From assembly GCF_001544875.2 (NCBI RefSeq), contig NZ_FCOA02000043.1, positions 1-51,532 on the forward strand: a stretch of 51,532 bases of DNA. Direction: 5' to 3'. Below the pieces are notes generated by a model. It saw only the letters and a program-made list of their open reading frames with translations. It was not told the origin of the DNA and made no database searches. Made by a program: the position numbers and the translations under genes. This document shows, piece by piece, positions 7,563 through 16,439 of the stretch; within the stretch, counting starts at the first letter, position 1; the number at the start of each line of letters is the position of its first letter. This DNA is from Caballeronia hypogeia. GTDB taxonomy: Bacteria > Pseudomonadota > Gammaproteobacteria > Burkholderiales > Burkholderiaceae.

Positions 7563-8270
7563 GTGAAATCATTTTTGTCACTCCCGGAAGGAATCGTCAG
7601 GGCGACTGCCAGGGTATTGGGTGCCGTAGGCGTCGCACTGATAGGGCTGGCAGCGTCGGGTGACTTGCTGGCGCAAACAGGCGGCGCCTGCATTCCCGTG
7701 AGCGAACGAACGACTGAATTCGGATGCTTCGTGCATGCGGAACAGCATCTGCACAAGCTTGCAGCCGGTCCGATCTATTGGCATATCGATCGATTTCCGG
7801 ACCGCTCATCGGCGGAAGCGGCCAAGAGCATGAATGGAACAGTCGTCGAGATTCTCGGACAGATCTGGCTCTTTACGATCGCGGGCAAGTCCTGGCCGAG
7901 ATCGACCGGAGAACGCATTGCCGATGTCGGCCCTTTGACGCTTCCCCAGGCAAGTTCCTTGATGGCCACCTACATGGAGGGAAACTTCAAACCCGGCATG
8001 CAATCAACGATCCATCGACATCCCGGTGCCGAAGCGTGGTTTGTTCTTAGCGGCGCACAGTGTCTCGAGACGCCGCACGGCGAACAGATCGGCAGGCCGG
8101 GCGCGCCACCGGTAATCGTTCCTCCGGGAGAACCGATGCTTCTCACCGGAATAGGCGAGAAGCAAGGACACTGGCTAGTGCTCATCCTAATGGACGCGAC
8201 GATGCCTCGCGGATCGCCTGCAGACGACTGGACGCCGAAGCACACATGTGAACGCATCACTGCCCAATGA
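7563..8270 (+). CDS. Exported cupin-domain protein
   Basis: About 235 residues. I chose the GTG at 7563: GGTGGAGGA (7550-7558) is a strong ribosome site, and from this start the first 35 residues form a signal-like sequence (VLGAVGVALIGLAASGDLLA). The open frame continues upstream, but that part is not protein-like. The C-terminal half has a cupin motif with metal-ligand pattern HRHPGAEAWFVLSG (His-x-His...Glu) and a second strand set ending PPGEPMLLTGIGEKQGHWLV. The enzyme or ligand is unknown. It probably lies in the periplasm. It stands alone with no obvious operon partner. Confidence 0.8.
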   Translation: MKSFLSLPEGIVRATARVLGAVGVALIGLAASGDLLAQTGGACIPVSERTTEFGCFVHAEQHLHKLAAGPIYWHIDRFPDRSSAEAAKSMNGTVVEILGQIWLFTIAGKSWPRSTGERIADVGPLTLPQASSLMATYMEGNFKPGMQSTIHRHPGAEAWFVLSGAQCLETPHGEQIGRPGAPPVIVPPGEPMLLTGIGEKQGHWLVLILMDATMPRGSPADDWTPKHTCERITAQ

Positions 8271-8411
8271 CAGGACGGAACGCAAGCGACACAGGTCACT
8301 TCAAGGACAGCAGATGTTCCTTCCCCATGAGCATAAGCGTCAGCCGGACCGACGACGCTGATCGGCTTGTACGGTGCCTTGGCTTCGCGCGTGCCATCGA
8401 TCGTGCAGGAA

Positions 8412-8924
8412 TCACTTCAGCCGATGCAGGATTACTTCAGCCGTGCCGCCGCCCGAGGCCGGCGTCGTCCACGTGAGTTGTTCCGCGTTCACAGTAAATG
8501 GCCGCTTCTGCTCGACACCGTTCCAGTTGGGAAACGAACTGGCGGTGACATGGAACGTGATTGTATTGTCAGTCTCGTTCACTGTATAGGTGCCGAAGTG
8601 AGCGATCATGCCTTGCACAACGATTCTATTTTCTTCCGCCGTGCCCTCCAGTCGATTAGCCGACCTGAACTTTGGAATATCGGCGCGAGAGGTCATCAGG
8701 ATGTAGTGACCGGCCTCGTCGAAGACAGCGAGGCCCTGCGGGCTAGTTCCGTACATGGGTTGCCGGGAACCGTCGGGGCGCACTGTATCGACCGATACGT
8801 ACGCCCACGTTCCGACGACCTGCTCCTTCAGCGTATCCGGTTGGACGGCCACGTGCGAGCATGAAATCAGCGTGCCCGACAACAAGACAATAGTAGAACT
8901 TCTAAAAAGGATCGCCTGTTTCAT
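8412..8924 (-). CDS. Lipocalin-like lipoprotein
   Basis: A 170-residue protein with a lipoprotein signal (VLLSGTLISC, lipobox Cys about residue 22). The body has the lipocalin-like (Lipocalin_5) pattern: VVGTWAYVSVD at the start of the barrel, QGLAVFDEAGHYILMTSR, AHFGTYTVNETDNTITFHV and a final RPFTVNAEQLTWTTPASGGG. Such proteins are thought to bind small hydrophobic molecules, but the ligand here is unknown. It is divergent from a second lipocalin-like gene at 9226, about 300 bases away, and the two share the same layout (GTW, then G-hydrophobic-aromatic-S/DG), suggesting old paralogues. Confidence 0.8.
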   Translation of the reverse strand: MKQAILFRSSTIVLLSGTLISCSHVAVQPDTLKEQVVGTWAYVSVDTVRPDGSRQPMYGTSPQGLAVFDEAGHYILMTSRADIPKFRSANRLEGTAEENRIVVQGMIAHFGTYTVNETDNTITFHVTASSFPNWNGVEQKRPFTVNAEQLTWTTPASGGGTAEVILHRLK

Positions 8925-9225
8925 CGCGCTTCTCCACTAAGGATACTTAGGCACAGTCCCCAGCATGGAATTATCTGAATTATCGACTTGGCGAGCAAGT
9001 GTGGACTGTCACGTTGCAATCTACGCCGGAGCAAAAACTCATCTTCCTGGAATTGGGTCAGCGCTGCGATCGGCCCAGCCATTCGCAACGTTAGATGTTA
9101 GGGGAGCCGACACTGTCGTCGACCGGGCGGACTCCACGCGGTCGTCACGCGCATTCGTTTATAGTTGCATCAATGCTGAAATCTTCCCGAAGCATCAGAG
9201 GCGCTCATTCGTGGAGAGGCGTTCC

Positions 9226-9732
9226 ATGCACAAGAGAATAGTCGCTGTTGCGTTCATATTGATCATGCTGTCCCTGCCCACGCTTGCCCGGGCCGACGCA
9301 AATCCGTTACTCGGAACATGGCGCCTGAAATCGTTTGTGCGAGAGGTCACCGCCACAGGCGAGCGGTACAACCAACTCGGTGATCATCCCGACGGCTACC
9401 TCACCTACTCGTCGGATGGCCGGATGATCGCGTTCTTTGTGTCGGGCAATCAGCCACGACCGCGCAATGAGCCCTCCGACGAAGAGCGAGTCACCCTCCA
9501 TAAATCGATGCTCGCTTACGGCGGGACGTATAGCGTGTTGCCGGACAGGGTCGTGCATCACATCGACATCGAATGGGACGGCAGGCGCGTCGGAACCGAT
9601 CAGGTGCGGTTTTACGTCATCGATGGCGACACGCTTTCGATTAAGACCGAACCAAACAAGAGCCCGGTGGACGGACGAGAAGGCGTAGGCATCTTGACGT
9701 TCGAAAGAGTGAAAGGTTCGCAGCCGCAATAA
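9226..9732 (+). CDS. Lipocalin-like exported protein
   Basis: A 168-residue protein from the ATG at 9226, preceded by GTGGAGAGG (9211-9219). The frame extends upstream to 8965, but only this start gives a clean signal peptide (MHKRIVAVAFILIMLSLPTL, cleavage after ARA). The mature part has LLGTWRLKSFVREV, GYLTYSSDGRMIAFFVSG, MLAYGGTYSVLPDRVVHHID and DQVRFYVIDGDTLSIKTEPN, the strand order of the Lipocalin_5 family. There is no lipobox, so it is probably soluble in the periplasm, unlike its divergent neighbour. Ligand unknown. Confidence 0.8.
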   Translation: MHKRIVAVAFILIMLSLPTLARADANPLLGTWRLKSFVREVTATGERYNQLGDHPDGYLTYSSDGRMIAFFVSGNQPRPRNEPSDEERVTLHKSMLAYGGTYSVLPDRVVHHIDIEWDGRRVGTDQVRFYVIDGDTLSIKTEPNKSPVDGREGVGILTFERVKGSQPQ

Positions 9733-10264
9733 GGACACTGAAGGCGGTTTGTTCAGCGCGCTCAGTACACGCCTCCTTTCTCGTATATGCGAGGGCGCGG
9801 GCCGAGACGACTTTGCCTCGTGGCCTACCACCCGTCATGTAAAGGGCTTGTATTGCTCGAGAAACGCACGCAAGCTGGGTGGCCGTGAGCCGCATGGGCA
9901 TTACGTTAGATCGGGTACGCTGACGCCTGTTTTTCAAATCTTCATGAGAATTACGTTCCAGACGATTAGTTGCGTTAATGAAAATTGACGACCGGCATTG
10001 TGCGCCGCGCTCCGTCTACATTGCCGGTCTTGTTCGTACGCATTGCCCCCATTGGCAATGCCACTGGTGAGCGAATTGCCATAGAACTGGGGTACTCCAG
10101 ATCTTCATTCCCCGTGACCGATACGCGCGTCTTCTCAAATGGAGAGCCATCGCTTTCACTTTCGCGGTCGTCCGCCTTGAAATAAGCATGTTCTAAAACT
10201 ATTCTCGTGTGACGAAAGTTCGTGACGTGAATCGGTGCCGACCGTGCCGGCCAGAGGAAACTTC
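9733..10264. other. 532-bp intergenic stretch
   Basis: No frame with a recognisable protein, ribosome site or codon bias typical of this DNA. AT content rises around 9940-10000 and 10180-10215, the latter plausibly the promoter region of the gene at 10265, though no clear -35/-10 pair was identified. Confidence 0.5.
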
Positions 10265-11269
10265 ATGCGTCGCTTGCTGCTCCTACTGACGTTCTTCCTT
10301 TACGGCGCCATTTCCTTCGCCCATGCCGATTCGCATCACGAGGAAAGGCACGGGCCGGACGATTCGTACGGCGTCTCCGTGGTCTTCGATGCGAACGGCA
10401 AGCCCGTCGGGCCGCTCGTATCGTATGGACGCAACGACGGCGTGTTTCTTACTGTGAACGGGGCAATCGTCTTCGTGCCGATTACGCTCGTCAATGTCAA
10501 TTTCAATCCGTCGCAGTCGGCGCAATTTCAATGGCTCACCGTTGACCCCATTGGCAACTGTGGCGGCGTGCCGGCCATCACGCGCGACAGCGGACCGAGG
10601 CCCTCGGTCGCGACCCGTACCGCCACCGAAGTCACGCTCAGCATAGCGGCCGATACGAATTCGACGCCTTGTCCAGCGCCGCCCGGTCAGACATCGTCCT
10701 CAATGACGTTTCCGGTCGAGAGCACCTACGCACTTCTCGCGCACTATCCCGAACCGCTGACGCTTCGCATCGTGGACAACGGCGCGCGGCATCAAGCCGG
10801 CGACCACGACCGACCGCCGATGGTGTATGACGCGCAAGGCAAGCCCGTCGGCGCGCTGCGGTCGTACATGGGGCAAAACGGCGTGTTTCTTCGCATCGAC
10901 GGGTCCCCGGTCTTCGTGCAGGTCGGTCATAAACGTGTGCTTGCCACCACGTACTCGGCGTCGCAGTTCGAATGGACCGGCTATGTGGACGTGCCGTATT
11001 CATCGGCCGATTGCAGCGCGGGCGTCCTGGTCGTGGACACGGGCAGTCCCACCCCGGCGATTGCGGTGCGCGACGGCGTGGACGTCACGCTCTACATCGC
11101 GGGCAACGCGCCTTCCATGGAGGTGACCGTCGATTCGTTCCGGCTGACCGATCTCGCCGGCGCGACCCTGTGCGAGTCGCTTTCGGTGCCGAGCACGGGC
11201 ATCTGGACGCCTAGGCGTAGCTATTCGCTGACGCAGCACTATCCCGAGCCACTGCGCGTCGGTTATTGA
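10265..11269 (+). CDS. Exported protein with two copies of an unrecognised domain
   Basis: The ATG at 10265 follows AGAGGAAAC, and the first residues form a signal peptide (MRRLLLLLTFFLYGAISFAH, then ADSHHEERH). The mature 310 residues consist of two homologous halves. Each opens VVFDANGKPVGPLVSYGRND / MVYDAQGKPVGALRSYMGQN, then GVFLxxxGxxVFV, a FQW/FEW strand, a Cys-Gly/Ser pair, SGPRPSVATR / SPTPAIAVRD, VTLxIA, and closes HYPEPLTLRI / HYPEPLRVGY. A third copy is the next gene. I do not recognise the family. The pattern suggests a beta-rich secreted or surface domain. Base use matches the surroundings. Confidence 0.75.
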   Translation: MRRLLLLLTFFLYGAISFAHADSHHEERHGPDDSYGVSVVFDANGKPVGPLVSYGRNDGVFLTVNGAIVFVPITLVNVNFNPSQSAQFQWLTVDPIGNCGGVPAITRDSGPRPSVATRTATEVTLSIAADTNSTPCPAPPGQTSSSMTFPVESTYALLAHYPEPLTLRIVDNGARHQAGDHDRPPMVYDAQGKPVGALRSYMGQNGVFLRIDGSPVFVQVGHKRVLATTYSASQFEWTGYVDVPYSSADCSAGVLVVDTGSPTPAIAVRDGVDVTLYIAGNAPSMEVTVDSFRLTDLAGATLCESLSVPSTGIWTPRRSYSLTQHYPEPLRVGY

Positions 11270-11295
11270 AACGGCGCGAATCACTGGAGGCCGTC

Positions 11296-11832
11296 ATGAG
11301 GCACCGCCTGATTGGAGCACTGTTGATCGTGCATGCAATGTGCGCTCGCGCCGATGAGCGTTTTCATTCGCCGAGTCACCGGCCGCCGCAGGTTTTCGAC
11401 GCCAAGGGCCACGTGGTCGGAGAACTGGCAAGCTTCGGCGGCGTAAGCGGAGTTCGCGTCGTTGCCGGCAATGCCGTGACGATCGTCCAGATTGCACGAT
11501 CGAGCGATGCGAGCGGCGACCAATCGGCGACCGGCTTCGCGTGGGCCACGTCTTCGTCCGCCGAGTTCACGTCGACGGATTGCAGCGGCGATCCGATCGT
11601 CGTGCCCTCTGGCGGCCCGAGGCCGTCCATCGCAATACGGCAGGGAAACGACGTGACGGTCTACATCGCTGGCGAAGGCCCGACGCAAAACTTCACGGCT
11701 CGCTCGGCCCTCGTGGTAGCGCCACCCGGTTGCGCGGCCAATCAGATCCCCGTCACGGTGGCGGGTTTCCCAGCGGGCGCGAAAATCCCCATCAGCCGGC
11801 TTCATCCGGAGGCGCTCAGAATCGGATTCTGA
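11296..11832 (+). CDS. Exported protein with one copy of the same unrecognised domain
   Basis: The ATG at 11296 follows TGGAGG at 11285-11290, and the preceding stop is 27 bases upstream, so it should be co-transcribed with 10265-11269. A short signal (MRHRLIGALLIVHAMCARAD) precedes about 155 residues that repeat the neighbour's domain: PPQVFDAKGHVVGELASFGG, VSGVRVVAGNAVTIVQIA, GFAWATSSS, DCSGDPIVVPSGGPRPSIAI, NDVTVYIAGEG, and a C-terminal LHPEALRIGF matching YPEPLRVGY. Function unknown. Gene duplication with one domain fission or fusion is the simplest history. Confidence 0.72.
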   Translation: MRHRLIGALLIVHAMCARADERFHSPSHRPPQVFDAKGHVVGELASFGGVSGVRVVAGNAVTIVQIARSSDASGDQSATGFAWATSSSAEFTSTDCSGDPIVVPSGGPRPSIAIRQGNDVTVYIAGEGPTQNFTARSALVVAPPGCAANQIPVTVAGFPAGAKIPISRLHPEALRIGF

Positions 11833-11937
11833 TCCTCACGGCGCGCAGCCACCGCTTCACCCCGCGCCGAGCCACGCGCACGTTTCAGGTGGCTTTCTGA
11901 CACAAGAATGCAAAAGAGAACAACGGAGCGAGATGCC

Positions 11938-14376
11938 ATGGCAACGCCACTTGACTCGAATCCGGCTCCCGGCGCACCCGGCAATCCGCTAAGTTGGTGC
12001 CGGGCGGACAAGGACGCCGTCGGCACGGCCTACTCACTATCGAGTCAGGTCTGGTACACAGCAGCGGGGGGCATACTCACGGAGATCTATTTTCCGGATG
12101 TGGATACCCCTCAGGTTCGTGACTTTCAGCTAATCATTACGGACGGCGCGAACTTCTTTCACGACGCACAGAGAGACTTCGATTACCGATGTGAATGGCC
12201 TGATGCCCCCGCCCTAGCCTTCCGGCTGACCGCGCGGGCAAGGACTCAACCGTACACGGTCGTTCAGGACGTGATCGCAGAGAAGGGATCGCCCTGCGTG
12301 CTGGTGCAGACGACATTGCAGGGAGAGCAGGCGTTCCTCGACACGCTTCACGTCTACGCGTTGTTGGCGCCGCACATGGGAGGCTACGGTACGGGCAACA
12401 CCGCTCAGCGGGTCAGTACCGCGAACGGGGATCGCCTGGTGGCGAACCGAGGCCATTATTGGCTGGCGCTGGGCGCCGACTGCGGCTTTGGCATGACGAG
12501 TTGCGGCTTCGCGGGCGTGAACGACGGCTGGACCGACATCATCGCGAACAGACGCTTACCCGTCTGGAACTACGACCTGGCAAAGGACGGATATGTCGCC
12601 ATGACCGCGGAGATCGCGCGCGCCGGGCGAAATGAATTCGTTCTAGCGCTGGCATTTTGCGTCGACGAGCCGAGGGACACGGTAAGGAGCACACCCAACA
12701 AGGCGCTGGCCGCCGTGTCAGAGGCGTTAGCTTATCCTTTTGACGGCCCCGCGGGTACATACAGCCACCGCCAAGTATTTCTCAAGGGATGGCAGGAGGC
12801 TGCTGACGCACCCCCATTCACGCCTAGAGCGAACGTCACGGGCGACAGCGACGCGCTTTTCAAGATGAGCCGCAACGTTTTGCTCGCGCACGAGGATAAG
12901 ACGGCCGACGGCGCACTGGTGGCTTCGTTGAGCATCCCATGGGGAAACACCGTTCAGGATTTGGCCGCTGGCTACCATATGGTCTGGCCGCGCGACATGT
13001 GCCAAAGCGCACTCGCTTTGCTGGCGGCAGGCGCCCAGGATGCACCGCTGCGCAGTCTGATGTTCTTGGCGACGTCGCAACTGCCGGATGGAAGTTTTCC
13101 GCAGAAGTTTTTCATTAACGGCGAGCCGTGGTTCGACAATGCCGCGCAGCTCGACGAGTTCTCCTTTCCCGTCATCCTGGCCTATCACTTAAGCACGGCC
13201 GGGCTCCTGCAACAGTTCGATCCCTCCGGGATGGTGCTGGCCGCGGCCGGCGCAATCATCAAGTATGGCCCCATGACCCAACAGGAGCGATGGGAAGAAC
13301 AGGAGGGCTATTCTCCTTCGACGCTGGCATCGAACATTGCCGCACTGGTCTGCGCGGCCGAAGAATGGGCAGACCCCGTAACCGCCCAGTTCCTTCTGGA
13401 ATACGCGGACTTTCTCGAATCGCATCTCGAAGAGTGGTGCGTCAGCAACCGGCACGCGGAACTCGGTGCCGCCCGGCATTACATTCGCATCTTGCCGACG
13501 CGAGAAGGTGACGCTTTCAGGTTTCCGGAAGATCCGAACACCGCGACGGTACAGGTCTGGTTTAAGCCCTACGATGCAAGCGAAATCGTGGATGCAGGCT
13601 TTCTCGAACTGGTCCGCTATGGCATTCGCGCGGCAAACGACCCCGTCATCGTCGACTCCGTGAGGGTTGTCGATGCGGTCATCAGAAAGAACCTCCCGCA
13701 GGGACCGGTGTTTTATCGCTACAACCACGACGGATATGGCCAAGGTCCCCATGGTGAGGACTGGGCGAACAACACAACGGGCGTCGGCCGCCCATGGCCG
13801 CTACTCAGTGGAGAACGCGGCCACTATGAACTGGCCGCCGGCGGAGATCCTACACTCTACCTTCACGCTCTCGAGGCGTTTGCCGGCGGCCGCGGTCTGC
13901 TTCCCGAACAGGTGTGGGATGAGAACGATCTGCCACCCTTTCGCACCGGCGGCCCGACCGGCTCGGCCATGCCCCTCGCGTGGGCCCACGCTGAGTACAT
14001 CAAGCTGGTTCGCTCTATTTCCGATGGGCGTGTCTTTGACCGCCTCGATGTCGTCGCGAACCGCTATCAGCTCCAGCCCGGTCAGCCGCCGCGCGCCCCC
14101 AGTGCAATCGAAATCTGGAGCTTCTCCCGGCCGGTGCCGTCGATTTCTGCCGGCATGACGCTTCGCTTCACCTTGCGTGAGCCTTTCCGCCTGCACTTGT
14201 CGCGCGACAACTGGACCACGTCAGAGGACCGCGACGCCGCGTCAACGGCGGTGGGCGTCTACTATGTTGATATTGCCACAGGAGCAGTCGAAGCCGGTTC
14301 ATCGCTTGTATTCACCTTTTTTTGGACCGCGACTGGAACGTGGCAAGGACAGGATTTTCACATCGACGTTCGATAA
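11938..14376 (+). CDS. GH15 glucoamylase / glucodextranase-type glycosidase
   Basis: About 812 residues. The N-terminal beta-sandwich (about 15-260, beginning SSQVWYTAAGGILTEIYFPD) is the domain typical of bacterial GH15 enzymes. The (alpha/alpha)6 catalytic barrel follows, with the substrate-binding GYHMVWPRDM, the presumed general acid Glu in AAQLDEFSFPVIL (about residue 406), KPYDASEIVDAGFLEL, and the presumed base Glu in MPLAWAHAEYIKL (about 690). These parallel the QLDE and W-T/A-HAEY motifs of clostridial glucoamylase. It should release glucose from alpha-glucan chain ends. No signal peptide is evident, so it is probably cytoplasmic. I chose ATG 11938 with GGAG upstream; 11908 is an alternative without a ribosome site. 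Confidence 0.9.
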   Translation: MATPLDSNPAPGAPGNPLSWCRADKDAVGTAYSLSSQVWYTAAGGILTEIYFPDVDTPQVRDFQLIITDGANFFHDAQRDFDYRCEWPDAPALAFRLTARARTQPYTVVQDVIAEKGSPCVLVQTTLQGEQAFLDTLHVYALLAPHMGGYGTGNTAQRVSTANGDRLVANRGHYWLALGADCGFGMTSCGFAGVNDGWTDIIANRRLPVWNYDLAKDGYVAMTAEIARAGRNEFVLALAFCVDEPRDTVRSTPNKALAAVSEALAYPFDGPAGTYSHRQVFLKGWQEAADAPPFTPRANVTGDSDALFKMSRNVLLAHEDKTADGALVASLSIPWGNTVQDLAAGYHMVWPRDMCQSALALLAAGAQDAPLRSLMFLATSQLPDGSFPQKFFINGEPWFDNAAQLDEFSFPVILAYHLSTAGLLQQFDPSGMVLAAAGAIIKYGPMTQQERWEEQEGYSPSTLASNIAALVCAAEEWADPVTAQFLLEYADFLESHLEEWCVSNRHAELGAARHYIRILPTREGDAFRFPEDPNTATVQVWFKPYDASEIVDAGFLELVRYGIRAANDPVIVDSVRVVDAVIRKNLPQGPVFYRYNHDGYGQGPHGEDWANNTTGVGRPWPLLSGERGHYELAAGGDPTLYLHALEAFAGGRGLLPEQVWDENDLPPFRTGGPTGSAMPLAWAHAEYIKLVRSISDGRVFDRLDVVANRYQLQPGQPPRAPSAIEIWSFSRPVPSISAGMTLRFTLREPFRLHLSRDNWTTSEDRDAASTAVGVYYVDIATGAVEAGSSLVFTFFWTATGTWQGQDFHIDVR

Positions 14377-14627
14377 GCGAGGAGTCGGCAGAGGATTATC
14401 GGTGCTACAAAACAGACGACTCGATCAGGCTTTGCGACGGGTACCTTTCGCTGATGAGGCGCTCCGGCTCGCTTCACACCTTTTTCCCGGAACAGGCGTC
14501 GCCCCGTACGAGGATAGTCGATCGCTCGGTAGGGCGAGGCAGGCGTCACCGGTCACAATTCGATCGTCGTGTCTTTCGAATGTTCGAATACCGCTGTCGT
14601 TGAAAGATCGGCGCGGCCGCTAGACCT

Positions 14628-15153
14628 CTAGATAACTCCCACCAGTTTCCCTTCGCGTGAATGGACCTGGACCAGCCCAGGATAGAGGGCTGCAGTCGAC
14701 AGAAAGACGACGTTCAGACTCGCGAGCACCCGCTCGCGCGACACGATCGGAACCGCAACGGCGCCGATCTTGCTCTGAGCCGTCCAATCCCCGTGATTCG
14801 AACCAAATCCATCAGCGCGCACGCGTCGAATGAGATTGCGAACGAGCGCATCGGTCATCGCTGGAGGCCAGCGCCTTTTGTTCGTCGCCACCCTCACCTG
14901 AGCGGAGCAGATCGAGAATGTCTTCTCGCTCGCCGTCGGGGCACGTTGCGAAGTAGGCACGGCCGGAAGCCGTCAAGAGAATGGGCAGGCGTCGGCCGAC
15001 CATGGACCGATGAAACGACAGCTGACTGAACCGATGCGTCGTCTCGCGGATGATCATGGCGTCGCCGTCGGGCGTCGTCAGGTCGGATGGCCACGCGACG
15101 CGCTGTAGCAATCGACCCATGATCGGCGGAGCGATGGTCGCGATGCGTTCGTC
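14628..15153 (-). pseudogene. IclR-family regulator, C-terminal part (split, frameshifted)
   Basis: The minus frame reads DERIATIAPPIMGRLLQRVA, TPDGDAMIIRETTHRFSQLS, PILLTASGRAYFATCPDGER and then, after a frameshift near 14890-14910, TDALVRNLIRRVRADGFGSN through IGAVAVPIVSRERVLASLNV. This is the effector-binding domain of an IclR regulator. The N-terminal helix-turn-helix part is at 18009-18284. Removing the IS between and one GTC copy restores FTDDERIATIAPP in frame. The 523 bases left over are not divisible by three, consistent with the frameshift, so the gene was dead or dying besides the insertion. Confidence 0.88.
15151..15153 (+). repeat. Target-site duplication GTC (left)
   Basis: GTC here and at 18009-18011 brackets the IS3-family element. 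A 3-bp duplication is usual for this family, and removing one copy rejoins the iclR frame. Confidence 0.75.
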
Positions 15154-15206
15154 TGAGATTGACCCGCCAAAACGGACACCTATCCTTTGGAAAAGGGGGT
15201 GCCAAA

Positions 15207-15233
15207 ATGGGCAAGCATCGAGCACCGTACCCG
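15207..15233 (+). pseudogene. IS3 orfA, first nine codons
   Basis: Nine codons MGKHRAPYP from the ATG at 15207, preceded by GGGGGT. The frame is broken by the nested IS1111 at 15234 and continues in frame at 16722 with EFRAHIVELVKAGRTPEE. Confidence 0.8.
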
Positions 15234-15239
15234 AATTAG

Positions 15240-15251
15240 TAAGGACTTTCC
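15240..15251 (+). repeat. IS1111 subterminal inverted repeat, left
   Basis: TAAGGACTTTCC, six bases inside the left end. It pairs with 16704-16715. Confidence 0.75.
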
Positions 15252-15318
15252 CGATCTCGTGGCATAGCGATATGCCAGGATGGTTGGTGCTAGACACCCA
15301 TCTGAGAAGGGGAAAGTC

Positions 15319-16392
15319 ATGGACAAGATTACTCGTATTGGCGTGGATCTCGCCAAGAACATCATCCAGGTACACGGCGTGGACAGCATGGAACGCGTGG
15401 TGGTCAGGAAAGCCATTTCACGGCAGAAGTTTCTCGAATGGTTTGCCAACCTCGAACCGTGCCTGGTCGCAATGGAAGCGTGCAGCGCAGCCCACTATTG
15501 GGGGCGCAAGCTGCGCGAGCTCGGCCACGAGGTTCGGCTGATCGCGCCGCAGTTCGCCGCGCCGTATCGCAAAGGCGGCAAGCATGTGAAGAACGACAGG
15601 CTCGATGCGGAAGCGATCTGCGAGGCCGCAGGCCGGCCGCATATGCGCTTCGTGGCCGTCAAAACCGCAGACCAGCAAAACACGCTGGTGGTGCACCGCA
15701 TGCGCAGCGGTTTCGTCGAGGAGCGCACCGCGCTGATCAACCGGCTGCGCAGCGAACTGATGGAGTTCGGCGTGTTCCTGCCGCAAGGCATCGAAGCGTT
15801 TCGCGCCCACTTCGTCGAAGCACTCGAGGACGGCGACACTGAACTGAACGGTGTCGCCCGCACAGCGCTGCTGCAAGGCTGGGAGCACCTGCGGGCCCTT
15901 GACCGGCAAATCACCTGGTGTGACGCGCAAGTCGCCACACAGGTGAAGCACGACAGCAATACGCAGCGCGTCATGGCGATCATCGGCGTCGGAGCGCTCA
16001 CCGCCTCGGCCGCCGTCGCGACCGTCGGCGACGCTCGCCTGTTCAAAAACGGCCGCCAATTTGCCGCCTGGCTCGGCACGGTTCCCAAACAGAAGAGCAG
16101 CGGCGGAAAGACCCGCTTGGGTCGCATCACCAAACAAGGCAACACGTATCTGCGCACGCTGCTGTTCCAGGGCGCGCGCTCGGCTGTAACGAGCGCCCAT
16201 CGACGAACCGACCGTCTCTCGCGCTGGATCGTTCAGCTCCAGGCACGCGTGGGCTGGTATCGAGCGCTGGTGGCCGTCGCCAACAAGCACGCGCGCATCC
16301 TGTGGGCGATTCTCGCCAAGGGCGAGCGTTTCGATCCCTCGTATGTGTCCACCCCCCAACACCGAGCCAGCCACGGTACGACCGCAGTATGA
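15319..16392 (+). CDS. IS1111-type transposase (DEDD recombinase)
   Basis: 357 residues from the ATG at 15319, with GAAGGGGAAA just upstream. The N-terminal RuvC-like domain has GVDLAKNIIQVHG (first Asp), LVAMEACSAAHYWG (Glu) and HVKNDRLDAEAICEAA (the Asp pair), giving the DEDD set. The C-terminal Transposase_20 domain has IIGVGALTASAAVATVGDAR, QFAAWLGTVPKQKSSGGKTR (with the conserved Ser region) and LGRITKQGNTYLRTLLFQGA. In this family the protein is guided to its target by an RNA made from the element's own non-coding end, here presumably 16393-16721. It appears intact and may be active. Confidence 0.93.
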   Translation: MDKITRIGVDLAKNIIQVHGVDSMERVVVRKAISRQKFLEWFANLEPCLVAMEACSAAHYWGRKLRELGHEVRLIAPQFAAPYRKGGKHVKNDRLDAEAICEAAGRPHMRFVAVKTADQQNTLVVHRMRSGFVEERTALINRLRSELMEFGVFLPQGIEAFRAHFVEALEDGDTELNGVARTALLQGWEHLRALDRQITWCDAQVATQVKHDSNTQRVMAIIGVGALTASAAVATVGDARLFKNGRQFAAWLGTVPKQKSSGGKTRLGRITKQGNTYLRTLLFQGARSAVTSAHRRTDRLSRWIVQLQARVGWYRALVAVANKHARILWAILAKGERFDPSYVSTPQHRASHGTTAV

Positions 16393-16439
16393 ACAGGTAA
16401 ATATGCAGCGTCATGTAAAAGCGTGACTTCGTAATCCAG

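Noticed and set aside
7121..7581. Minus-strand ORFs sharing an ALSTxLSTxSVDN peptide with the frame at 20291-21118
   Set aside because: The peptide is the translation of the shared 35-bp DNA repeat and the rest of the proteins is unrelated. It is not protein homology.
15418..16374. 318-residue minus-strand frame inside the IS1111 transposase
   Set aside because: Antisense shadow with no motif. The plus frame has the DEDD set.
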